Shown here piece by piece: positions 23,751-34,262 of a stretch of DNA of 64,000 bases. Position numbers and translations under genes: made by a program. The stretch comes from Pseudocercospora fijiensis CIRAD86 (taxonomy: Eukaryota > Ascomycota > Dothideomycetes > Mycosphaerellales > Mycosphaerellaceae): assembly GCF_000340215.1 (NCBI RefSeq), contig NW_006921535.1, forward strand, positions 4,078,596-4,142,595, read 5' to 3'. Within the stretch, counting starts at the first letter, position 1, and the number at the start of each line of letters is the position of its first letter. Under the pieces are notes generated by a model. That model was given only the letters and a program-made list of their open reading frames with translations, was not told where the DNA came from and searched no databases.

Positions 23751-24609
23751 CTTCGTGCTTGTTTACCCTACGAAAAGGGGGGTATTAAATTGCGGTTTCA
23801 TCTTCTGCTCCTATATAGACTGCCCGAGTCGCCGTCTATAATCGCTTATTAGTCCTATCGGATATGCCCCGCTAACGCTAAAGCATAATCGTAGCCTATA
23901 GACTATTCGCTATTTTCGTACCTTATCGACGCTAGCCCGATTCGGTTGCGAGTCGGATTCGGGAACTATTAATCTAGCGCTATTATTAGTCTAGCGGTAA
24001 TTATTATAGTCTATACTAACGGCATATAGCAACACTATCGACATTGTACTAAAGCAATCGGCGCATTTAGACTATTTATTCCTCGCTCAGTCGCTACTAC
24101 GGTATATATAGATATATGTTCTTTATCGGTAAATCAATCGGCGTTAGCTAATCCGCTAGGTCGAATATATACCTTCGAAGCCGCCTCGTAGTATTACGGG
24201 TTAGTTAGAACTATCTCTATCGGCGTATTTAGCTAATCCGAGGTTAATAATACTATAGAGACCCTATACTCGATAGATGCAATTCTAACTAGATTAGCTA
24301 GAGGTATGCAATCTACCTTAGTACGACGACTGCTAGTTGTAGCCGATTTAGCCTTTCCTTAACTATCGCGCTACCCCGAGTCCGCTATCGCTATAGCGCG
24401 ATTAGGGTGCTTAAATATAGGCTAAGATTAAATAGATAAAGGAAGAGATCGCGGCGCTTAAGACTACTATACGTAATATACTTACTATATATTAGTATAT
24501 ATCTAAGATCAAAGCGTAGTGCTTATCGTAGTCGGGGCATCTTGCCTTCCGTTTAATAAATAGATTAGTGCCTATTACTGTTAGAGTAGGACTTCTATAT
24601 CGGACTTAG

Positions 24610-25430
24610 TGAAATTAATTATTTATCTTGCTTTTCTACGTTTACATTTACGCTCGTTCTGCCTCCTTAATTTGCCTATAGATTGCAAATCGCAGCTGTA
24701 GGCCTCTGCCTAATATATCGGATAGACTAGCCCTCTACTATCGCTCGTTATTAATTCGAACGTGTCTATATTAGTCGCTTATCTAATATAAGGCGTCGAC
24801 GCCGGCTTCGAAACTACAATCTACCCGCAGCATCTTAACTAATCGTTCGAGGTCTATATTATCGACTCCTACTAACGCGCGGCCTCTAACTATAGGCTAG
24901 CGATAATCGAGTTTATATAGTCGATATATAGGTTTTACCTTCCCGTTCTGCTCTTATACTATAACTATGCTCTGCTATACATTATTTAGTACGCGGTACG
25001 GCGGCACCGCTCTAGATCCTTCTAGTGTCGCTAGTCTAGTATCCGTAGATATAGCAATTTCCGCGCAATCGCTAGTATCGCCGACTCTACGCGTTGTTAC
25101 GCGCACCGTTTTTCGTCTCGTCTGTCGGCGATAATTAGAACAAATCTTATATACTAGGCACCTAAACGTAGTCTATCCCTCTACCGTACGGATCTGCTTT
25201 ACTACCTTAGGGAACTCTTCTTCGTATTTCTCGTCTGTTAATACTAGGTCGTATAGGTAACCTTGCGTCCTTCGGCGTTCCGGTAATAATAGTAATTAGA
25301 ACGTGCTGCTAATCTAACTAGACTCCTAAATTAACCTCTCGACGCTAGCGTAAAATGCGTAGTATATCGACGGCGATAGGCTAAGGCCGCGGGTAACACC
25401 GCCTATTGAATATTAATCGCGAGGTAGTTA
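24610..25430 (-). pseudogene. Unrecognised cargo gene of the Plavaka-type element
   Basis: A second minus-strand frame with RIP-type stops. Readable stretches include DLVLTDEKYEEEFPKVVKQI, and further on GRALVGVDNIDLERLVKMLR followed by VDCSFEAGVDALY. The frame ends close to 24,600. It could be a separate gene or an exon of the same gene as 22.3-23.7 kb. I do not recognise it. The DNA between the two (23.8-24.6 kb) and that to the right (25.5-26.8 kb) is RIP-degraded with nothing I can assign. Confidence 0.4.
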
Positions 25431-26839
25431 AGTACGTAGCATTCTCGAAGGCGGTAGTTATATATATAGCGTAGTAGAAAGTCGACGTTAGTTAGTAGTA
25501 GAAACTAGAACTACTCTAGTCGCGGGGTTTGCTAATGCCGACTCGGGCCCTAATTCGGTATCGAATCGGGTACTAAGCCTACTAGGCAACTTCTATATCC
25601 TCTATTACTAACTTCGGTAGCGGGTTCGGCAAATTACGTTATCTATTATCTCGCTTCTTAACCTTACGCCTAGTATATCATGTTGCCGCGGATTTATATA
25701 TAGTCGTTTATTCGGCCTTCTACGCAGACTACTACTCTAGTATACGATCTATAGAATATTTCGATCGTTTTATACCTTTGTTTGCTACTCGTTGTAGCTA
25801 AACACATGCCTTTTCGCCGCCGATAGAGTTAGTAGCATCTATAGAAAACATACTATCTTAATCGTTAGCTCGAACTATCTATATACCCTACTCTCGGGTC
25901 CTAAGACTAACCGCCTTACTAGCCTATACCCTCGTACTATAGCGGGTCTAGTCTACCCGCTATCGTATAATAATTGTTAGTTACTATAAGGATATAGATC
26001 GGTTAATTTAGCTATATTGCGTAGCTTATAAGTACTCGCGTCTCGCGCCGGCGATCGCAGTCGCAACTCTACTATAGATAGGCTTATATTTACTTTACTA
26101 ACTTTCGATTACTTATTACGTAGTACTATGTTTACTACGACTTATTAGTCCTATATCTAGAACCGTCTATCGTATAGGGGTTTATACTATAACGATTATC
26201 TGCAGCCTTATTACTTCGGTTACTAGTTGCGTAACTAAACTATTATATACTTAAGCGCTAGATGCCTCACTTCGTCGATTTATTAGTTAGTTAGGCCCGA
26301 CTCGCTAACCGACCCGGTTACGAGGCAGGCATTTAAGGTCGTTACCTTTCCTTATTACTGCCTTCTTTAATATTTACTATTAACTCGTACTAATATACCT
26401 GTTCTATATATATACCCCCTTACCCTCCCTATCGTACGTATAGTATATTATTTCCTTCGCTAATGCCCTATTCTAACTCGTATATAGGCCGCACTATATA
26501 ACTTGGCCGTCGTACTCGACTAGCGTTAAGCTAGTATATATAGACACTCGTTATATAACGCAACTCTAACGGCTCGCGTTAGGGTCGGCAGGTATAAGTA
26601 GCTCTCTGCTCCTATTCTTACCTCCGCCGACCCTAACGTATAGCGAATTTTACTAACTCTATTAGTTTATCTGCTACTCTCGGATAGTGTACGTCGTTGT
26701 CGATCTATAGTCCCTAACCTCTGTTATATAAGTATTACTAATTAGTATAACCTGTTATATGCTAATGCTATATACTAGTTACAAACTCGTCGCCTACTAC
26801 CTTTACCGAGATAGTAGTCTCTACGAATGTCGAGGACTA

Positions 26840-29816
26840 GCTAAAGGATAACAAGCTACTAATTAAAGCCTTAAATAGCGGCAAAGACGTCCCTAAATAT
26901 GTTATACTAAACCTATATAGCATCGATAAGCCTCTTCTTACGTTAGTAATAAAAAGGCTCCTTCCGTATCTAGAGAAACATTTTTTATTTAACTAGTTAA
27001 AGGGGAAGTAGAGTCGCTAGCCCGTTAAGGGGTATTATAAGGAGGAGAAAGCTATAGTGTACGCTATTGCTAGCAACCTTAACTATCCTACTAAACCTAG
27101 ACGTGCGCTATTAATGCCCGAATAGTACTTTAAAGATCCTAAACAGGCTCCGAAGTAGTATGTTAGGGGAATACTTCCGTAGGACAATGCAAATAGTCCG
27201 AATAATAAAATTTAGAGGTCTATAGTCTACTTAGTATACCGCCTTATATAGAAGGTTATAAGGGATAAGTTCACCCCGCCGGCCGGTAATAATACTAAAG
27301 AGGAAGACGTATCCGAGAGCGAGACTAATAGATCCCGATAAACTACGCCCTCTATACCTAAGCGTAGAGCAAGTTCTGCCTCTACTAGTAAGACTAGTAG
27401 AGCCGGTCGGGTATTTAAGAGAATAACGCTAGGAGATTCGCATAGTAGCAAGGATACTAATCTAGTAATGTCCGACGCGCTACGCCCTATTAAGCCGGAC
27501 CGGGCTAAGATTACGTTATAGTTTAGTATTGTCGACTAGCGGTTACCTTTAACGGCAGACTACGACGTGTTTAGCCTAAATTAGTCTATCCTGCAATCGA
27601 AGACTTCTAATAATATTAGTGCAAAGGATTTGTTGCGGCTCTAGCTTGTACGAGAGTTATTACTGTCGCCCGAATAGTAGAAGTACGAATTCTTCGTAGT
27701 AATCGATCTAGCTCGCGGCCCTAAAGGTCTTTCTAAATACAAGACTAATCCGATATTCTACTCCCTAGCTATAGAGATATATAATAGCTTAGATACTAGG
27801 ATTTCTACTAGACTCGATTTCCTCGTCGGTAAAAATATAACGGACTATACTAGGATACCTTCTATATATCGTCGACCGTCCCTACTTAAGGCTTCTAGAA
27901 CTATCGACCTAACTTAGTACGGTACTTCTATAGCCGGTAATCCTACCGAAATCAATGTCGGTTAGAGTCCGTAGTCGCCTACGAAATCGGCTATTAAGTA
28001 AGCTAAGGACGACCGACTCGCTCGTAAGGATCGCGCCGATCGCGAGCGCTATAAATAGCTTATCGCAGATAGATTCCGGAGGTTATAGGAAGAGTAGGAG
28101 GCAGCTCGGTAGGTAGCCGCGCGAAAAGCTATAGCCGATATCGCCGCGGATATAATAGCGATTTAGTAGGCTATCGACAAGGTAGTTAAGGAGGTGCTCC
28201 GCGACAACGGTTATAATAGGAACACTGCTTTACTTCTAGTCGCCTTCGACGATTCGGTTCGAACGGCCGTCCGTTCCGTATAGCCCGATACGATAGAGTA
28301 TACGGTAAAGACCTATATTGCTTCTACTCTGCCTAAGATATAGTACGCTTTAAATAGACTAGCACTATCCCTAGCATAACCTCCGGCGTAGACAAATGCT
28401 AGTAATAATACTAAGGATAATAGAAAAATTAATCTAAGCAAAGCCGACAATACTAATAGTAAGAAGGCCGGAGATATAATCGACTCGAAGCGAGATCGAA
28501 TTCGCTAGAAATAGATCGAGTCGTTACCGAGTTAGATCGTATCGCTACTAGATCCGAATAAGCCTAAACTCGCCGTACGACTACCGGGTACGTAAGTAGA
28601 AGTCTAAGCCGACCCTCTACTAATCTAGACGTTAGTAGATTTTGTCGATTAGATCTCGTCGGCGATACCTAGCTAGTCGATAGATTTAGATATAGAAACC
28701 GACGTCGAGAAGCAGTTATCTAGTAACGTATACTCCTATCTCGACGCTAAGAACTTTAAGTTAATATGCGATTTTAGACTACTCGATCCCTTTTAGACTT
28801 CGCCGCGTATAGGCGTTATTCCGCCTAATTAGAGATCGACTCGTCCGTTAAAGTCTTACTAATTCTATATAATTACCTAGACGCTTCTAGCTTCCGTTAC
28901 TAGCGCGGACTTCTATATCGGCGGTATAGACGTAGGTATAGGCAAGACGGCATATACGTTAGGGTACGTCGCTATAACCTCGATATAGTAGAGGGTATAG
29001 AGTAATAACGGGCTATTAACTGCTAACGCCTATCCCTTTCGGCTATCTAATTCGTCGGTTAACCTAGGACTTCGGCTAAATAAGAAAATTGCGTTCGATC
29101 CGTAGGTATTAGCTAGCGGTATAAAGCCGGTTATCCGCCCTAGCGTTTACGTTGTCTATATTCCGAAGTAGCTAGCCGAAAACTAGATATATAAGATCGA
29201 CAACTTTATACTACCCGGAGCTATATTCGTATATCTTATAAAAGACTCTAGTAAGCTAACGAAAGATAAGAGACGTAATAGAGCTAATCCGTAGAACTAC
29301 AACTAGGTCGTATATATCGAGGACGTTCTTTATCTCGATTATATAGCGCTCCCGACTCGGCTAGAACTAGAACAGGTGTTCGGTACAAAGGTTATAGATA
29401 AGTAGTAGTTTAAAAAAGGCGTCCCGGTGCGCTTATTGCTTAAATACGAGGATATAGAAGTACCCCCTTATTTATAGTACTATAAATGGATCGTTCTTAC
29501 TACCTCGACTATAATATCTAACGTACTCGATTTTATAACGTACGAACGAGCTAAGAAATAGAAGTCCTAGATACGGTCGGAGAAATCTAATTCGAAACCG
29601 CCGCTACTTCGTATACTAGCTACGACTATTATCGTCGACGAGTTTTATATTACTAAGACATATAGCGCTAAAGAGTAGACTGCCGTCGCTAGTCTTATAG
29701 GCTATCCTTTCGTTCTCGGCCTAAGTAGCACCCTCTTTAGTAAACTATCTAATTTGGCTATTATCGCAACTGCCTCGGTATAGAGATACGTTAATGTCTA
29801 TAATACAAAGGGGTAC
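26840..29816 (+). pseudogene. SNF2-like helicase, N-terminal part and first ATPase lobe
   Basis: A single plus-strand frame, broken only by RIP-type stops, runs for about 3 kb. It begins with an unassigned N-terminal region of several hundred residues with basic and Ser-rich stretches. Near 28,925-28,960 it reads FYIGGIDVGIGKTAYTLGY, the Walker A block (expected G-x-G-K-T). Near 29,630 it reads TTIIVDEFYITKTYSAKE, the DExH box, and soon after PFVLGLSSTLFSKLSNL, which fits motif III. This order and spacing fit an SNF2 family ATPase. The frame is cut at 29,816 by hAT-A copy 1 and resumes in phase at 39,383 (reading NTKGYLCPI across the repaired junction). Confidence 0.75.
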
Positions 29817-30249
29817 GGTGACCCCGTAGTAGTTCGGGTTAGTTTGGTTTGGTTTGCTAAGCCGAAACTCTAGTTTAGTTTAGGTTGGTTTGCTAAGCAA
29901 CTATATAAGTAGCTAGTTCGAACTATATAATTTATCGGTTTTTAAGAAGTATACGAATATATACGTAGCTTCAAGCAAGCCCTTTGTAAGACTTAGTAGT
30001 ATAGCCGGTAGCGTAGCCGGCATTTTTAGTCCTTAGTACTTATAGAATTTTCGAATCCTACTTAGGCTACGTAGTTGTATGAAGGTACTTATATAACCTC
30101 AAATCTATAGACAATTAGCTAAGGGCACTAACCAATTAAAAGCATATACACATATATATAAGGCATTATAGTTTAGTTCGGAAACTGCACTCCTTAGGTA
30201 TAAATTTCATCCTTTCGTTTACGGTTCAATTCCCTAACTGCTTAGCAGA

Positions 30250-30870
30250 ATGTCTTTATCTAGATCTAGGTAGAACTCATCGATTTCCCTAGAAGTCCTC
30301 CTCCTTAAGAAGTTTATACACTTTCCTACCGAACTATTCGATAACATTAAGTACTAGGATAGCTCCTCCCTCGGTATCGGTATAGTATATAAAAGAGCTA
30401 TAAGGCAGCTCTACAGAACGTTCTACTAGTCACTCGCTATACTAAGGCCGAATGCTAGTTCGTTCCTTAGAACTCTTAGTTATTTAGGAGATATAAAGGG
30501 TAGGGCAGGTAGTAACTTCGTATTATATAAGGAGGTAGAGGCTGCTATAGAAGAGGCCTTTAACCTATAGAAGATAGTAAAAGATATAGAGGCAGCTGCA
30601 GGTCTAGGTACCTAGTTGAATTTTTAGTAGGTAGAGTATAAGGATATTTAGAGAGAGTATTAGGTAGAGTTGCGAAGGCAGGTATATAATATACTCTAGA
30701 AAACAGGGATAGTGCCTATAACTATAACTATTAGGCTCTTCAACCTTCCTTATTTTTCCCTGTTTTCTTTTTATAAAAATCTAAACTAATACAAATCAAC
30801 CGGAATGTCTATCTTCTTTTAGTTCTTTGAAAAACCTAGCAGCGTAGCTAGTAGCGTAGCCGGCAGCGTA
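30250..30870 (+). pseudogene. Unrecognised plus-strand cargo gene of hAT-A (left)
   Basis: It starts at an intact ATG (MSLSRSR) and stays in one frame to about 30,870 with only TAG/TAA breaks. It has readable helical stretches such as SISLEVLLLKKFIHFPTELF and VLYKEVEAAIEEAFNL, and ends close to a GCCGGC-repeat cluster. The same frame, with fewer changes, is in copy 2 at 56,137-56,760. Conservation of frame in both copies supports a real former gene. I do not recognise a domain. Confidence 0.5.
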
Positions 30871-31128
30871 GCCGGCAGCGTAGCCGGCCTTTTTACTCCT
30901 TAGTACTAACGGGATTTTAGGAGACTTCCATTCCGTACGGCTAATAAAGCATACTATACTATATACATATACTTAGAGAGTATTTAGAGCGCGGTATATA
31001 GCGCCGTATAATAGCGGCTTATTTCGTATATAGAAAAGCTTGTAGATAATACTACGAATATCCTTTCTACTAGAACATCTATCCTACCTAGCACCGTCTC
31101 GAATATAGACATTCTAGCCTTTTAGAAT

Positions 31129-31786
31129 CTAATCGAGTGCTTTGAAATCCTTATCTATAATCGTTATACGCTTCGCGTAGATAGCTATAAGGTTGACCGC
31201 TAAAATAGTATTAGTATAGTCCGAAAAGAGGTAGAAGAGAAACATACATTCGAAGATACGAACTAGGTAGGCTTCTATAGCCTCTTAAAGGGCGCCTATC
31301 GCGGAGGCTTAGAAGCGAAGGTCCGTTCTATAATCCTAGGCAATTTCGCGAACAAGTCGTTAGAAAGGAGTTTTACGGATTAGGAGCTAAGAACTCTTCT
31401 AATACTGCCGAATCTTACGGAGGGCTACGGCTAAAGAAGGATTAGTAAAAAGACAGTAAGAATGCCGGCTACGCTACCGGCTACGCTACCGGCTACGCTG
31501 CCGGCTATAAATAGGACTTACTTCCTAGGCGCTATCGACGCTTCGCACGATTACTACTAGCAGTAGAAGCGCTAGTTATCGTCTTACGTAGAGCCTTGCC
31601 CGCCGTTGTCTTACGCGGAGCCTTACTCGCGACGCCCTTTCTAGCACCGGAGCTAGCGGTAGCAGTAGTAGCCCTCTTACGTTAATGTACTATGCTCGTT
31701 CTACTATTTCCGGTCTTATTGCGACCCGTAGAAGCACTAGGTCCCTTCTTACGAGGCGTCGTAACTTAGTTAAGTAGACTCGCTAT
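31129..31786 (-). pseudogene. Histone H3-like gene 1 (hAT-A copy 1), two introns
   Basis: Nucleosome core histone homologue carried by the transposon. Exons on the minus strand are 31786-31522, 31430-31248 and 31199-31129 (519 nt, 173 codons with stop). Intron 1 has GTAAGT, a TACTAAT-type branch site and CTTTAG, and holds a GCCGGC-repeat cluster. Intron 2 has GTATGT...CTAATAC...TTTTAG. Exon 1 encodes a basic tail; copy 2 reads ASKAPRKTTAGKALRK, close to the modified tail of H3. Splicing gives TVALRKIRQY, then LLIRKTPF*RLVREIA (the * is a RIP stop) and, across intron 2, FESVNLIAIYAKRITI, all in canonical H3 order. Loop 1 has no CENP-A-type insertion, so it is H3-like rather than CENP-A-like. 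The start codon is an inferred ATG now reading ATA. The C-terminus differs from canonical H3. Confidence 0.85.
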
Positions 31787-32139
31787 TATAAAAGTCGTCG
31801 AATTAAGGAAAAAAGTACGTTGCGAAGGTGTACGAAGGCGCGCGCGGAGCGAGGATATTACGGAGGTAGTAGATATAGAGCGTAGAGGTATAGGTATCGA
31901 TACGAAGGTTAAATATAGCGGTAATATCGCGGTATCGCTAGGCAATAGAGTGAGCTTCGCGTAAGCCTATATTATAGTAACGTTAGAGCAAGGAAAGAAG
32001 GCAGGTACGGCTAAAAAAGGTAGGTACGGCTAAAAAAGGCAGGTACGGGAGACTTTGAAATATAGCCGGCATATGTAGCCGGTATAGTAATAGGCGAAAG
32101 CCTCCTTTTAATAAATAGCCGGCGTAATAATAGTATCTT

Positions 32140-33114
32140 ACTATAGTATAGATATTCTTTAGTAATGCCTTTACTAGCTATAGTAATCTTATAAGTAACC
32201 TAGGCCTATTGCTAGTAAATATAAGAAATATTAGGTAGGCTATACTAAACAAGCTAGTCATTTAGTAGGAAAAGGCCTACTACCGTCTCTATATGCCGGC
32301 TACGAGTGCCGGCTATCGCTCTAAATTCAACTCTGCCCTATCTCGGAGGCTAAGGTACCGAGCGGAAACCCTATAGCTTATATTTACTCGGTTGTCGCGG
32401 AGCGCTTATAGGTAAGGTATTAGAAAAGAGTATAAAAAGTACGAGAAGAGTATCCTAGGATATAGGTCGTAAGTGAATAAGAGTAGTACGCCTAGTTATT
32501 TATATAGTACGTTACTCTATACGACTAAGAGCCTATATTATCTTATGCTTCGCTTATAAGACCTCGACTCTACTAGTATACTATCGATCTCTTCCTCGGT
32601 CGCTAATACGCTATCTCAATTCTTCTTCGAGTTGCCGGACTTAGTACGCATCTATAGCTATATAATAGCGCTACGCATTATAGAGAATTTCTCGTTAAAG
32701 TTTCTCTCTCGTAGGCTTACTATCTGCCTCGTAGTATAGAGGATCAAAGTGCTAATACTAAAGAATCTCCTTATAGTTAGGATGCTAGGGCTCCTTAGGA
32801 CCTTTGTATTTTAGGTCTAAATAGAGACGTATTATAAACGTTCTATCGCCCTTTCGCTTACTATCCGCTAGGTCGCGATATACGAAGAAACTAATCTAAA
32901 TATAGCTCGTCTCTATAATAGCCGGGTAAATATAGAGCGCTAGGTTTCTACTTCGTACCTTAGATTTAGGGACGGCGCGGAGATAAAATCAGAAATGTAG
33001 CCGGTACCTATAGCCGGTAAAAGGATACGAAAATAGGCCTCCTCCTAGGTTAATCTAACGACTAAATACAATTTCCAACTAATCCGCTATAAACCGACGC
33101 CGAATTTTAGCTAG
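32140..33114 (+). pseudogene. Unrecognised plus-strand cargo gene of hAT-A (middle)
   Basis: A coherent plus-strand frame of about 320 codons with mainly RIP-type stops, converging on H3-like gene 2 and overlapping its 3' end by about 35 bp. It is easier to read in copy 2 (58,033-59,000): SKFNSALSRRLRYRAETL, later ISSSVANTLSQFFFELPDLV and LRIIENFSLKFLSRRLAIYL. It is rich in Leu, Arg and Ser. I do not recognise the family. It is present at the same place in both copies. Confidence 0.5.
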
Positions 33115-33720
33115 AAGCTGTATATCTTTATTTTAAAGAGTAACCCGCTTCGTATAGATAGTAAGGAGGTTTAAAAGCTTAAGCTCGGTTACGAGAAATG
33201 CCTCCGTAGCTTCCTAAAGAGCACTAATCGCCTTAGCCGTAAATCGTATACTAGACCGAAAATCTAATATAATTTCTCGGACGAGTCGCTAGAAGGGAGT
33301 CTTAGGGATTAAAAGCTCGGTCCCTCTTTTGTTTTAGAAAAGCCGGATCTAGCGAAGGGCAATAATACCTAGTTTAAAGCGCCGCTTCTTTATCGTCGAG
33401 TCCTACCTTATTCCCTTTCTTTTAATAGAAAGATAACTTTTCTTCGCGATAGTCTTCGTCTGCCTACTCTTTTTAGCCTTCTCCTATCTACCTATAGCCT
33501 TCTTGTTTTTCGGTACTATTTTCCGAGGAACCCCCTTCCTTCGTATATACTACGGAGAGCCTTACTCTTCCGATATCTCGTTCTCGCTACGGTCTCCCTA
33601 TACTTAGCTTACTTTACCCTTACTCTTTAGCCTCTAAAGATATTTATCTACGCGTTTAGGCGACGAGGGTATATCGGTAGGACCTAGAAAATTAATAAGC
33701 ATATAATCGTAAGGAGACAT
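33079..33720 (-). pseudogene. Histone H3-like gene 2 (hAT-A copy 1), intronless, long tail
   Basis: A 214-codon minus-strand frame from an intact ATG (MSPYDYMLINFLGPTDIP) to TAG. All internal stops are TAG/TAA as expected from RIP. Residues 1-115 form a Lys/Arg/Ser-rich tail much longer than that of a normal H3 (about 40). The histone fold follows in H3 order: RRFKLGIIAL, TELLIPKTPF*RLVREII, SALQEATEAFLV (with a RIP stop at the Gln), TIYTKRVTL, KDIQLLAKIRRRF (* is a RIP stop). Spacing between helices 1 and 2 is that of H3, without the CENP-A loop insertion. Helix 2 reads VTELKLLNLL where H3 has the F-E-D-T-N-L segment, so this is a divergent variant, different from gene 1. An X-box palindrome lies 230 bp upstream. 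Confidence 0.9.
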
Positions 33721-33949
33721 TAATGCTTCTTGCCTTCTAGAACAAATAGTCTTCTATTAAACCGCCTTATTAGGTTATCGTTAGATTCGAATAAAGGATA
33801 GTAGCTTAAGGAAGGGGAGGCAGCCGGCTTAGGAAGGCCCGAAGAGCCGAATCCTTAAGGTATATTTGTCTTTAAGAATATAGGGAAAGGGAAGAAGGAG
33901 AGGAAGAGCGAATAGAGAATTAGAAATAGTCCGTAGATAAGCGGGGTCG

Positions 33950-33963
33950 GTTGCTATAGCAAC
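33950..33963. promoter_or_regulatory. X-box (RFX-type) palindrome upstream of H3-like gene 2
   Basis: GTTGCTATAGCAAC is a perfect 14-bp palindrome 230 bp upstream of the gene 2 start. RIP turns CA into TA and TG into TA, so the unmutated form would be GTTGCCATGGCAAC, the classic RFX/Crt1 X-box. It is found identically in copy 2 (59,835-59,848). It could also be a chance palindrome, but its position upstream of a histone gene is suggestive. Confidence 0.5.
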
Positions 33964-34262
33964 TAGTCTATTTAGGTCCTAAGAATTCGAAACACATTTC
34001 GGATATATACCGGCTATATACGCCGGCTATATTACCTTATACGTAAACGCTTCGTCTCCTTAAAGCTACTCTAAGCCTATATACGTTTCCGCTTCTCGAC
34101 CCGGTATCGCCTTCTACTTCCGCCCTCCTCCTCTTCGTTATCGCTAATTAGGGTTTCGCTTAGACTAAATTTCGTATTCTCTTCGCGCTCCTAGGTTTCT
34201 TCGATCTTAAGGTTTTCTAATTCCTCGATTAACTCCTTTAATATAATCTTTAGTAACCTACC

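Noticed and set aside
31129..33720. CENP-A (centromeric H3) identity and centromere interpretation of the repeat tract
   Set aside because: Neither H3-like gene has the longer loop 1 of CENP-A, and both belong to the transposon. RIP-rich nested repeats alone do not show a centromere.
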